A stretch of 64,000 bases of DNA from an uncultured Lachnospiraceae bacterium (GCA_910585625.1 CAJUFQ010000010.1:1-64000); one strand, 5' to 3'. Numbered from the stretch's first letter, positions 53,970-62,624 are shown. Program-made: numbers and translations. Notes: a model not told the origin generated them from the letters alone.

Positions 53970-54149
53970 CTATAAGCGGAAAATATCCTTTTCCTTCGGC
54001 TTGCCGCTGACTTTCCTGTTAATCTCTGAAATTTCCCTGCACCATCTAATCCGCTCACGGTGCGTGAGGCTTAAGATTTCTGTCCTGCCCCAATGCATGT
54101 AATAAGCGACAAACGCTGCTTCTTCATAAATCTTGTCCGCCGGATACAA
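53970..54149 (-). CDS. DUF6760-like small CIS protein
   Basis: A 59-residue protein (YPADKIYEEAAFVAYYMHWGRTEILSLTHRERIRWCREI) matching a short conserved family encoded after the tail assembly protein in injection systems. A TTG at 54149 follows the preceding stop by two nt, favouring translational coupling; an ATG-type start would require a 60-bp overlap. Easily missed by gene callers. Confidence 0.7.
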   Translation of the reverse strand: MYPADKIYEEAAFVAYYMHWGRTEILSLTHRERIRWCREISEINRKVSGKPKEKDIFRL

Positions 54150-54151
54150 AT

Positions 54152-54520
54152 TTATTGCCCGGCTTCCATAAAATTTATTGGCACTGTGATTTCTTCCCCG
54201 CAATGCGGGCATACCGCATGGTAGGAAGGAACCTCCGCCTGGTTCACCCTCTCGTAGAGATCCTGCAGATATGCCAAGTCAGGCGTATAAAGGCCTTCTA
54301 TTACCTTCGTGTCCACCGCCGGCATGCTCCCCAGGCTCGTAATCACCCGCGAGAGCAGGATAATCACAAGATAGCCCGGGTTCTGCTGCACCCTGGGATC
54401 GCGCAGCGGTATGATCTCATCTGCCGCCGTCGCCAGGCGCATCTTCCCTTCCCGGTGCAAATTCCCATCCCTGTCCACATAACCCTTGGGCAGGACAAAA
54501 GAAAATTCTGTCTCAAACAT
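54152..54520 (-). CDS. CIS tail-assembly protein with zinc-ribbon
   Basis: A 122-residue protein. The N-terminus ETEFSFVLPKGYVDRDGNLHREGKMRLATAADEI and RVQQNPGYLVIILLSRVI match the tail assembly chaperone-like family beside tube genes. A CPHCGEE motif at the C-terminus may bind zinc with a partner. AAGGAG lies only three nt from the ATG. Confidence 0.8.
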   Translation of the reverse strand: MFETEFSFVLPKGYVDRDGNLHREGKMRLATAADEIIPLRDPRVQQNPGYLVIILLSRVITSLGSMPAVDTKVIEGLYTPDLAYLQDLYERVNQAEVPSYHAVCPHCGEEITVPINFMEAGQ

Positions 54521-54609
54521 CTGCTCCTTACCCTTGCCTTCCTATGCGCCCCGGGCAGCATCTGCCCGGAGCATCATTAGATTCCTATTTCAGAAACATT
54601 CCATCCATG

Positions 54610-55035
54610 TTAGGAAACCCTGGTCATTCCCTCATGGGCAATTTCAAGGCTCTCAATCGCAACCTCTGAAGACGTCGCATTGAAATCCGGCGCCGTATAC
54701 TTCGCCGGCCACGCATTGATTACCTGCCAGGACGCAGTCGCGGTCTCTGTCTCATCTAAAATCGTGATGGTAATCGTCTTACGCTCAACTTCTCCTTCCA
54801 CGCCTGCAATCATCCATTCATACATAACCATGGAGTCTGCGACGCCCTGTTTCAATGTGATGTTTCCATACTTTTTCAGTCCCGGCAGCTTCATCGGCGT
54901 CTGAACCATGTCGCCCTCGCGATACTCAATTACGTCGATTGATGCGTCAAACCCGGATGCCTCGGAGAAACCGCCTGCCTCTAAGCCGTCAATTTCTACC
55001 TTATATCTAAATTTTCCATATGGAGTACTTGCCAT
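54610..55035 (-). CDS. Tail tube protein 1 (gp19 family)
   Basis: A 141-residue major tube subunit (YKVEIDGLEAGGFSEASGFDASIDVIEYREGD ... GLKKYGNITLKQGV). Longer-lived Afp1-type tube protein, directly after the sheath gene as in all such systems. Confidence 0.95.
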   Translation of the reverse strand: MASTPYGKFRYKVEIDGLEAGGFSEASGFDASIDVIEYREGDMVQTPMKLPGLKKYGNITLKQGVADSMVMYEWMIAGVEGEVERKTITITILDETETATASWQVINAWPAKYTAPDFNATSSEVAIESLEIAHEGMTRVS

Positions 55036-55097
55036 CTCTTCACAACGCTCCTTTCTGTCTATTTATTTTCCTGAAGAAATGATAAACGGTGCAACCC

Positions 55098-56834
55098 TTA
55101 TACGGAATCACCTGTTTTCTGTGAAATCCTAAAGATTACAAATTCGGCAGGTTTCACTGGCGCGATGCCGATTACGCAGACGAGCCTTCCATTATCAATA
55201 TCATCCTGGCTCATGGTATTTCTGCCGCAGTTGACAAAAAATGCCTCAGACGGAGCCGATCCTGCAAGCGCGCCTGACCGCCAAAGCCCGGTCAGAAATA
55301 CGTCTATCGTCCGCTTCACGCGTACCCAAAGAACTTCGTCATTTGGCTCAAACACTGCCCAGTTCGTATTTGCCTTGATGCTTTCTTCAATGAAGATAAA
55401 CAGACGGCGGACATTGATATATTTCCAGCTCGGGTCGCTGCTTGCCGTGCGCGCGCCCCAGACCCGGATGCCCTGTCCCGGGAAGGAACGGATTAAATTG
55501 ACGCCCTTGGGATTTAAGATATCCTGCTCGCCTTTATTGAACTGGCAGTCCAATCCCACGCACGCGCGTACCGTCTCATTTGCCGGCGCCTTATGTACCC
55601 CTCTTGCGGTATCGCTGCGCGCATAAATGCCTATCACAGAACCGGAAGGCGGTATCGCCATGTTCTTCTTATCCAACGGGTCGAAGACTTCCAGCCAGGG
55701 ATGGTACATTGCCGCATAATTGCTGTCAACAATATCCCTATGGGCAATAATGTCATCCATCTTCTTAGCGTCCCTGGGCATGTCAAGCACCGCAAACCGG
55801 CTGGCAAGATTCTCACAGTGCGCAACCAGCATCAGCTGCACATTGGGATCCACAACGCCCGGAACTGCCATAATAGACACACTGTCATTGTCCAAAAAAG
55901 ACTGGATACCCGTCCGTTTTCCTGCACCCCTGTCCACACCGATAAAGTCAGCCGCGCTGATATTGGACACGGAACCGTTACTGCCGCCCTTTAACGCAAT
56001 CACGCAAAACGCTTTCTCCAGATTGTCCCCGATAATCTCGTCGAACGGCGCCACCGGCTCGCTCTTCTTGCCGCCAATATAATTGGTGATGATCAGGTCG
56101 GACTTTGCCGTCTTCTTCTCAACGTAATTTGGTATGTTCACATTGAACGACAGGTTCTCGTAAAACTCCACAATGTCGTCATACTTCACTTCCAGGTTAA
56201 ACTCACACGTAGAAATCACTTTTGACGGAAGCAAGTTCTTATCTACAACGTCCTGCTCAAATTCCTTGGCAAACACAAGGATGTTGTCCTGGCTCTTGAC
56301 CACACGGTTGTACACCACGTTCGTCATGTCCTTATAAACGACGATGTCCCCCTCATGGAACCCTGCGGAGCTTTTTACGGAATACTGCTTCCCATCCGCT
56401 GTCTCAAGTTCTTCTAAAACCTGGGTCTTTGCCTTGCTCGCGGGCGTCACGACAATGCTCATGCTGTTTCCCCACAAGCCAGGGTTTTTGGCGCGCACCC
56501 TGAGGACGGAATCCAGCGCAGGCACCTTCGCATTGGCCGGTTTCGCATCGCTTGGCGCAACACGCGATACAAAGCAGCGGGAACCTCCATTTACAAAAAA
56601 GTGTTCCACCGCATACGCCAGGAACCGGTATTCCCCATACTCATTCTCGGAAAGATACCCTCCGAATTTCCTCTTAAAATCTGCAAAATTGGTGACAAGC
56701 TGCGGAACCCCTTCCGCCGGGCCTCTCTCCGCAAGGCCGATGAATCCGGCCGTACTTGTACCAACACCTTCCATTGGCTTTCCGCCTGAATCAAATTCCT
56801 CTACATATACGCCTGGTGATAAATATTCAGCCAT
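55098..56834 (-). CDS. Contractile tail sheath protein
   Basis: A 578-residue sheath subunit, first gene of the operon. Start MAEYLSPGVYVEEFDSGGK, and C-terminal SEAFFVNCGRNTMSQDDIDNGRLVCVIGIAPVKPAEFVIFRI, are hallmarks of the contractile sheath family. A single sheath gene is present, whereas Afp has three. The ATG has only GGGA nearby; a strong AGGAGG lies 41 nt upstream (see findings). Confidence 0.96.
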   Translation of the reverse strand: MAEYLSPGVYVEEFDSGGKPMEGVGTSTAGFIGLAERGPAEGVPQLVTNFADFKRKFGGYLSENEYGEYRFLAYAVEHFFVNGGSRCFVSRVAPSDAKPANAKVPALDSVLRVRAKNPGLWGNSMSIVVTPASKAKTQVLEELETADGKQYSVKSSAGFHEGDIVVYKDMTNVVYNRVVKSQDNILVFAKEFEQDVVDKNLLPSKVISTCEFNLEVKYDDIVEFYENLSFNVNIPNYVEKKTAKSDLIITNYIGGKKSEPVAPFDEIIGDNLEKAFCVIALKGGSNGSVSNISAADFIGVDRGAGKRTGIQSFLDNDSVSIMAVPGVVDPNVQLMLVAHCENLASRFAVLDMPRDAKKMDDIIAHRDIVDSNYAAMYHPWLEVFDPLDKKNMAIPPSGSVIGIYARSDTARGVHKAPANETVRACVGLDCQFNKGEQDILNPKGVNLIRSFPGQGIRVWGARTASSDPSWKYINVRRLFIFIEESIKANTNWAVFEPNDEVLWVRVKRTIDVFLTGLWRSGALAGSAPSEAFFVNCGRNTMSQDDIDNGRLVCVIGIAPVKPAEFVIFRISQKTGDSV

Positions 56835-56839
56835 AATTT

Positions 56840-56882
56840 CCCAGCAAAAGCTGCTGCTGCCGCTAATGCCGGCTACCTCCTT
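56840..56882 (-). promoter_or_regulatory. Displaced ribosome binding site and hairpins before the sheath gene
   Basis: AAGGAGG (about plus 56876-56882) is followed eight nt later by an in-frame ATT codon, then 11 codons, then the sheath ATG. Two short hairpins (GCCG/CGGC and CAGC-TTTT-GCTG) span the gap and could bring the site near the ATG. Confidence 0.5.
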
Positions 56883-56905
56883 TCCTTAATAAAAATTCTA
56901 GGAGC

Positions 56906-56941
56906 ATTATATAACATTCCTCTAAACAAAATTCTAAACAA
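56906..56941 (-). promoter_or_regulatory. Sheath operon promoter with tandem 12-bp repeat
   Basis: Minus-strand TATAAT (plus 56906-56911) with no clear -35. Instead the -35 area holds two copies of TTGTTTAGA (plus 56921-56929 and 56933-56941) at 12-bp spacing, a likely binding site overlapping the polymerase footprint. Confidence 0.6.
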
Positions 56942-56964
56942 TTCGACAGCAGCCTCACTTTTTC

Positions 56965-56995
56965 CCAAACTGGTGTAAAAACTGCCAAATTGGTG
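56965..56995. promoter_or_regulatory. Direct repeats CCAAAYTGGTG, candidate operator
   Basis: CCAAACTGGTG (56965-56975) and CCAAATTGGTG (56985-56995) lie 20 bp apart on the plus strand, between the sheath and regulator promoters. Each half is nearly palindromic (CCAA/TTGG). Position about -45 to -70 relative to the regulator transcript suits an activator site. Confidence 0.65.
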
Positions 56996-57024
56996 CAGGA
57001 CATGGAAAGTCCCGGCAAATCGTT

Positions 57025-57030
57025 TATACT
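57025..57030 (+). promoter_or_regulatory. -10 element of the CIS regulator
   Basis: TATACT at 57025-57030 with a poor -35 (TGGAAA at 16-nt spacing). Together with the repeats upstream this points to activator-dependent expression. Confidence 0.5.
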
Positions 57031-57055
57031 TTTGCCAGAAAGGAGGAGACGGAAC

Positions 57056-59899
57056 ATGAGAAACGAAAACAGCAAGATCCAGATACCGAATGTTGATAAA
57101 GAATACACCCAACGGACGGCAGACGCCCTCCTCGCTTCCCTGCAGGCAGATATCATCCTGCTCAATGCCGGAGCCGGCTATGGCAAGACTCAGGCGCTGG
57201 CGAATTACGTGCGCCATTTTCCGGGAAAAAGCGCATGGTACAGCATCAACGGCACGGACAATGACCTGATGTCGTTCATCCAGAATTTAACAGAATCCAT
57301 CCAATGCGCCTTGGGAATATCCTGCTTTGATTTCCATCAATTTGCGCCTCTCCTGGAGAATATCGACACAGCAATGGAGCAGCTTGTCGTCTGGCTGGAC
57401 GAACAAGTTGATTTCATCAATGTCATCCTGGACGATTTCCAGGAAATCACGAATCCTGATATTTTCAACCTCCTGGAGATTTTAATAGAAACAATGGATA
57501 ACCATATGCGCCTGTTCATTGTAGAAAAACGTTCCCAGCCGCCTTTTTTCGATAAATATATGGACAATGGACGCGCCGTCTCCCTAGGAATGGAGGAACT
57601 GCGGTTCCATCCGCAGGAAATTAGCGCCCTCCTAAAAAATATCGGGGAGAGCAACGAACAATGGGCGAAGGTAATCTGCGACTGCACGGAAGGATGGCCG
57701 GTAGGCGTAAGGCAGATTGTGCAGCAGCTTTGCAGCCAGAAGAAAAACGCCACCATGGAGACGCTCAAAACCATATGTGACAAGCTGGAAGCTTCCGACT
57801 ACTTCATGACAAAAGTCTATCGGATGCTGCCCTATGACATACAGACTTTTTTAAAGAAGACTGCCGTCCTCGATTATATGACGGCCCCAATATGCAACAA
57901 AGTGGCAGGCATCCATAACTCAGAAAGCATGCTCCGTTACCTTGTAAATGAAAACCTGTTCGTGCAGACTTTAGGAGACGTCAGCAGCCTCTGCCGCTAC
58001 CACTCCATCTTCCAACGTTTCCTACTGTCCCAGACTACTTTGGAAGAACAGCAGGAAGCTTTGAGGACTGCCGCCTATTTCCTCTTAAAGACCACTGACA
58101 AAATCCAGGCGGCAGAATACGCCTGCCGCTCCGGCGACGCTGACATCGTGCAGGCAGTCATCGAAACAGTCGGGGATTCCATGCTGGAAGAACGGCTTTA
58201 TGGTACCTTGGAACGATGGTTTACATTTCTTGAAACAGAACGCTCCAGCCTCTCCCCCAAAACACGCTTCCTCTATGGCAAATACCTGATGGCGCTTGGC
58301 CAACATCAGGAAGCAGGACGGCAAATTACAGAGGCCGGAAAAGCCTTTTATGAAGAAGGGCGGCTTTCCGACTATCAGAAAGTCCTGCTGTTTGCCGCAT
58401 CCGCCAAACGGAAAGCCGGGAACCCCCTGCAGGCCAATCAGTATCTGGAACAGGCAAGGCAGGAGACAGGGGCTGCCTGGGGTGAGAATGCCGCCGCCAT
58501 CTGCACGGAACAAATAAAAATACAATGCTGCCTCCACCAATTCGACGAGGCTGCCAAGCTTCTCCTGACCTATATGGGACAGGGACTCCCTGTGCAGGGG
58601 AATGAGTTCCTGTCCGCCGCAAGCCAGATCCTTCTTCCGCAAGTTCAGGCAGAAACGGCTGGCGAAACGCCAAATAACCTGCAGCTTGAAGGCGTCCCGG
58701 AAGGATTTCTTCTCAGAAACTGCATCTTAGCCGAACAGCTGAAAACGGCATACCTCTGCGGCGACTGGAATAGCACAAGGCAGGCGGCGAGAACCATCAT
58801 ACAAAGTTCCAGGCATGAGACGCTGCAGACTGCGGCGGCCTGGCAGATACTTGCAGTCCTCTCTTGGGACGGCGGAGATTACCGCAAAGCAATAGAGCAG
58901 TCGCAGATGGGGGCTGACTTCCTGCTGAAAAACCATGTCTGGAATCTGGAGCTTTCAGCAAAACACCGCCAGATTCTCAGCCAAATCCACTCTATCCACC
59001 AGAATATAACAGACACGCGCTGCCTGCTGCCGCAAAAAAACGATACAAAGCTGCAAGGCACAAAAGAAACCGGAAAAATCAATATCCGCTGCATGGGCGG
59101 CTTTCTGGTCTTCCTGCCAGGCTGCAGCGGGCAGGAACTGAAATGGCGGACGAAAAAAGCACGGGAATTATTTGCCTACCTCTTCCATCTGCAGGGGCAA
59201 AGCGTCTCCCGGGAAGTCATTATAGAGCTGTTGTGGCCGGAAGCCGGGACAAAGAGCGCAATCGCCCTGTTCCACACAACACTCTACAGCATCCGCCAGT
59301 CCTTTCAGCAGGAAGGGCTTGAGGAACTGATTTCTTATGAGAAAAAAATGTATTCCCTGAACATGCAGCTTGTGGATTCCGATCTAGCCGACTTGTCCGC
59401 CTACCTGAAAGACAAAAACTTATGGGAACGCGAACCGGAACGGATCATGCAGCTCTATCCGGGCAGCTATATGGGAAACAGCGGCTACTTATGGTCTTAT
59501 GCGAAAGCAAAAGAATTAGACGACAGCTGCCTTGCGGCGCTTAAGCGCGGGGCGGATACGCGGGCATCCCAGGACAGATTCGAAGATGCCATTCCTTTTT
59601 TACAAAGAATGCTTGAGGCAGACCCCTATAATGAAGAAACCGTCTCACGGCTCATATCCTGCCTATACGAAAGCGGCAGGCAGTCGGAAGCAAAACAGCA
59701 ATACGACCATATGCAGAAACTGTACCAAGAAGATCTGGAACTGGATTTCAGCCGCAGCTTTAAAGAAATCGTAGAAAGGAGCCATGCATGGAAAACTACC
59801 GCAGTTACCGGGAATTTCTCGACGACATACGCATCTGGGGAGCCAATGCCTGCGGGCAGGAAAAAGGCTTTGACCCCGCAAAAAATTGGGACAAAATGA
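57056..59899 (+). CDS. MalT/STAND-type regulator with C-terminal BTAD, CIS regulator
   Basis: A 947-residue regulator. The N-terminal NTPase has a Walker A GAGYGKT (near residue 40) and a DDF block; the middle holds TPR-like helices as in MalT. The C-terminal part is an OmpR-type winged helix (KARELFAYLFHLQGQSVSREVIIELLWPE, about 680-770) followed by a BTAD domain (AYLKDKNLWERE ... LEADPYNEETVSRLISCLYESGRQSEAKQQYDHMQK). AGGAGG lies nine nt before the ATG. Divergent from the sheath operon, which it probably activates on binding an unknown ligand. Its last 112 bp overlap the following ATPase gene. Confidence 0.85.
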   Translation: MRNENSKIQIPNVDKEYTQRTADALLASLQADIILLNAGAGYGKTQALANYVRHFPGKSAWYSINGTDNDLMSFIQNLTESIQCALGISCFDFHQFAPLLENIDTAMEQLVVWLDEQVDFINVILDDFQEITNPDIFNLLEILIETMDNHMRLFIVEKRSQPPFFDKYMDNGRAVSLGMEELRFHPQEISALLKNIGESNEQWAKVICDCTEGWPVGVRQIVQQLCSQKKNATMETLKTICDKLEASDYFMTKVYRMLPYDIQTFLKKTAVLDYMTAPICNKVAGIHNSESMLRYLVNENLFVQTLGDVSSLCRYHSIFQRFLLSQTTLEEQQEALRTAAYFLLKTTDKIQAAEYACRSGDADIVQAVIETVGDSMLEERLYGTLERWFTFLETERSSLSPKTRFLYGKYLMALGQHQEAGRQITEAGKAFYEEGRLSDYQKVLLFAASAKRKAGNPLQANQYLEQARQETGAAWGENAAAICTEQIKIQCCLHQFDEAAKLLLTYMGQGLPVQGNEFLSAASQILLPQVQAETAGETPNNLQLEGVPEGFLLRNCILAEQLKTAYLCGDWNSTRQAARTIIQSSRHETLQTAAAWQILAVLSWDGGDYRKAIEQSQMGADFLLKNHVWNLELSAKHRQILSQIHSIHQNITDTRCLLPQKNDTKLQGTKETGKINIRCMGGFLVFLPGCSGQELKWRTKKARELFAYLFHLQGQSVSREVIIELLWPEAGTKSAIALFHTTLYSIRQSFQQEGLEELISYEKKMYSLNMQLVDSDLADLSAYLKDKNLWEREPERIMQLYPGSYMGNSGYLWSYAKAKELDDSCLAALKRGADTRASQDRFEDAIPFLQRMLEADPYNEETVSRLISCLYESGRQSEAKQQYDHMQKLYQEDLELDFSRSFKEIVERSHAWKTTAVTGNFSTTYASGEPMPAGRKKALTPQKIGTK

Positions 59900-61701
59900 T
59901 TGCCAAAGCTGCACAGAGCGCAGACCAGGGCGTATTCTCACCTTTCTTATACATCTCCCTTGCCGCCCGCCTCGAACGGGAAAGCATGATGCTTCTGGCA
60001 GCAGCCTTCTACGCCGGGATGCAGGGAGAATGCTTGCGCTACCCTGACTGGGAACTGTTTTTCGCCGGCGAGGGAAACGGATTCCCCGGAGCGGAACTCT
60101 TCTTCCAGCCGCCTCCCCTGCTGTTTGAAGCAGAAGGGACACGGGATACGGCAACCCCCGGCCTCCAAATTGCCCCAAGGCTATATCTCTTTCTATGCGG
60201 AGCCATCCTCGACCCCCAGCCGCTTCCGGGAATGCGCTGGTACTCCCAGCCCGGACAACCGCTGCCCGCGCTGGGGGCAACAGCCTGCCGGCATAGCAGG
60301 ATTGCGCATTGCCTGCAGAAAATCCCAGGCAGGAAACTGGTATATCTGCAAGGCGAAAAAGGGTGCGGCAGGAAACTCAACTATGCCTCCCTTGCCGCGC
60401 AATGCCACATGGGCCTCGCCGTCATCCCTTATGAAACGCTGGAATCCGAAAGACACCTCCGGGAAATACGCCTGGAATGCCTCATAAGCCGTTTCATGTT
60501 CGCCATAGAGCTGAATGGGGAGGTGGAAAATCTGCAGCTTCTTCTGCACTGGCTGAGGGACGAAGAAACTGTATTTCTCCTGGGCGGACAGAAAGAGATA
60601 CCCTTTGATAACCTCATGGGACGCCAGTACCTTCCTTTTTCCATCTCCTCAGAGGACGTCCTTATGGACAAAGAACTGTTTGCCTCCCTCACCCTTGCCT
60701 ATCCCTGGGACAACGAGACATTACGGAAAGATTTCCTCAACAGATACAATTTCCTTCCAGGCAGGGTACGTGAAATCTTAGAGCTTGCGGCCTCTTATTC
60801 TCAGAGCAGCGGGGAAAGATACATCACGGACGCCCATTTAAAACGGGCCGTGCTTAGAGCCTCCTCCCATTCGCTGGACAAATATGCCAAGAAAATCAAA
60901 GGCATCTACCAGATGGAGGACTTAATCCTGCCGGACATGCCCAAGCAAAAGCTTTCCCATATCATCCACCGCATCCGTAACCGTAAGCTGGTCTATGAAG
61001 AGTGGGGTTTTAAGGAAAAATCGCCTTATGGCAACGGCGTGTCCATGGTTTTTGCCGGGCCGCCCGGCACAGGCAAGACAATGGCCGCGCAAGTAATGGC
61101 GGCGGAACTTGGCATGGAGCTATACCGGGTGGAGCTGCCAGCCATCGTGGACAAATATATCGGGGAAACGGAAAAGAAACTCAACCGCATTTTCAGCGAA
61201 GCAGAAAAGAGCATGGCCATCCTCTTCTTTGACGAAGCAGACGTACTGTTCTCTAAACGGACGGAAATCAAAGAATCCAACGATAAGTACAGCAACATGG
61301 AAATAGCCTTCCTGCTGCAGAAAATGGAGGAATACGATGGCGTAAGCATCCTCGCAACCAATTATCTGCAAAATTTCGACAGCGCATTCCGGCGCAGGAT
61401 CAGCGATATCATAGACTTCCCGCTGCCCGACTCCGGCTTGCGCCTTAAGATGTGGCAATCCATGCACCCGCCCAGGCTTCCGCTGTCAGACGAGATTGAT
61501 TACCGCTTTCTTGCCCGGCAGTTTGAAGTTTCGGGAAGCGTAATCAAAAACACGCTGATTTACGCCAGTTTCCTTGCCGCCGAGGCAGGAGAGCCGCTGC
61601 TTACCATGCAAAGAATATTGAAAGGGCTTAGCCACGAGCTGGAAAAGAGCGGTAAAAAACTCAGCCGTGGCGACTATGGAGAATATGGACATTTATTTTA
61701 G
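59788..61701 (+). CDS. Second CIS-associated AAA+ ATPase
   Basis: A 637-residue ATPase, paralogous to the one at 26525 in its C-terminal half. The AAA+ module has Walker A AGPPGTGKT (about 422-430), KYIGET, Walker B ILFFDEAD (about 480), sensor LATN and FRRRI as arginine finger. The N-terminal 400 residues are divergent (EFLDDIRIWGANACGQEKGF) and lack an intact first P-loop. AAAGGAG lies six nt before the ATG, inside the regulator gene. It may load a distinct cargo or remodel assembled particles. Confidence 0.85.
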   Translation: MENYRSYREFLDDIRIWGANACGQEKGFDPAKNWDKMIAKAAQSADQGVFSPFLYISLAARLERESMMLLAAAFYAGMQGECLRYPDWELFFAGEGNGFPGAELFFQPPPLLFEAEGTRDTATPGLQIAPRLYLFLCGAILDPQPLPGMRWYSQPGQPLPALGATACRHSRIAHCLQKIPGRKLVYLQGEKGCGRKLNYASLAAQCHMGLAVIPYETLESERHLREIRLECLISRFMFAIELNGEVENLQLLLHWLRDEETVFLLGGQKEIPFDNLMGRQYLPFSISSEDVLMDKELFASLTLAYPWDNETLRKDFLNRYNFLPGRVREILELAASYSQSSGERYITDAHLKRAVLRASSHSLDKYAKKIKGIYQMEDLILPDMPKQKLSHIIHRIRNRKLVYEEWGFKEKSPYGNGVSMVFAGPPGTGKTMAAQVMAAELGMELYRVELPAIVDKYIGETEKKLNRIFSEAEKSMAILFFDEADVLFSKRTEIKESNDKYSNMEIAFLLQKMEEYDGVSILATNYLQNFDSAFRRRISDIIDFPLPDSGLRLKMWQSMHPPRLPLSDEIDYRFLARQFEVSGSVIKNTLIYASFLAAEAGEPLLTMQRILKGLSHELEKSGKKLSRGDYGEYGHLF

Positions 61702-62593
61702 GGACAACGCAAAGAAAAAACGCTGGGAATCCGGCCAGTCTATCCTGCACAGGGAAAACCATGAAACAGCAAAAGAAGGGCAGGAACAGAAAACGTATGG
61801 ACTGAGAAATTCCTACGGCAGCCTGCGCTACCTGAATAAGGATAAAAAAGACCCTACGCAGAAGGAAGGGTTCGCACTGGAGGCATTTGAAGCTGCCGGT
61901 ACCCCGCTGCACACAGAAAAAGAAAAGCACATTGACCGCGCCTCCATGAAAAAAATCAGCCATGGCGACAAAAAAACCCTGTTTGCATCGGAACTGCCGC
62001 TGCGCAACCAGGCAATTTTTTACGAAGTTTCCGGCAGCAAAAAAAGCAATTCGTTCCTCAAATGCATGAAAGAGCTTGTCCGCCAGCGCGGGCACCAGAC
62101 GCTGCAAGACGCTTTCGGTTTCTTAGAGCAAGAGCCGGAACGCCTGGAGCTGGAAGCCCTGAAAGAAACACAGCAGGAACTTGTTCCCGGAACGAAAAGC
62201 GGCAATCTGGAACCACTCTCCCAAGAAGAAAAAAAAGACAGGCAGGACGGGCTTTCTTTGGCAGAATTTGACGAAAAAAACAAACGCATTGACAGCCTGG
62301 GCAGCAGGCTTCTAAAAAAAGAAGCCAAAGAACGGCAGCTGTGCAGCGAGCTGCAGACGATGCTGACGCAGCACGCCAAAGAAAAACCTTCGAAAGAACG
62401 GCAGCTGGGTACGCAAGCAGAGCATCTGCCGGAATCCAGGGAAAAACAGCGGGACGCTAAAAGAAAAAAAGCCTCCGGCAGCAACCAAAGAAGGCAGATT
62501 CCGTCCGACAACAGAGCTGCGCAGACTCCGCCGGCTGGCGGTTCTGCTACGGATTCCGGCGAAGAATTCCCAACCGCTGCAGAAGAAGAATAA
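61676..62593 (+). CDS. Charged, largely disordered protein after the second ATPase
   Basis: A 305-residue Lys/Glu/Gln-rich protein with no TM, no signal peptide and no known domain. A short central helical part (SNSFLKCMKELVRQRGHQTLQDAFGFLEQEPERLELEALKE) is the only region that looks structured; the C-terminal third is disordered. The start is uncertain: ATG at 61676 or 61685 (weak GGAG), or GTG 61667; all overlap the ATPase. Pairing with an AAA+ ATPase mirrors the disordered protein/ATPase pair at 28798/26525, so it may be cargo or an adaptor. Confidence 0.6.
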   Translation: MENMDIYFRDNAKKKRWESGQSILHRENHETAKEGQEQKTYGLRNSYGSLRYLNKDKKDPTQKEGFALEAFEAAGTPLHTEKEKHIDRASMKKISHGDKKTLFASELPLRNQAIFYEVSGSKKSNSFLKCMKELVRQRGHQTLQDAFGFLEQEPERLELEALKETQQELVPGTKSGNLEPLSQEEKKDRQDGLSLAEFDEKNKRIDSLGSRLLKKEAKERQLCSELQTMLTQHAKEKPSKERQLGTQAEHLPESREKQRDAKRKKASGSNQRRQIPSDNRAAQTPPAGGSATDSGEEFPTAAEEE

Positions 62594-62595
62594 TC

Positions 62596-62624
62596 TTGAA
62601 AATACAGACTAATCGTGTTAGAAT
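62596..62624 (+). promoter_or_regulatory. Promoter of the chemoreceptor-like gene
   Basis: TTGAAA (62596-62601), 17 nt, TAGAAT (62619-62624). It lies just behind the stop of the CIS-linked gene and 98 nt before the next ATG. Confidence 0.78.

Noticed and set aside
25941..62593. Prophage or tailocin
   Set aside because: No capsid, portal, terminase, integrase, holin or endolysin; DUF4255, DUF4280 and Afp15-like ATPase point to an injection system.
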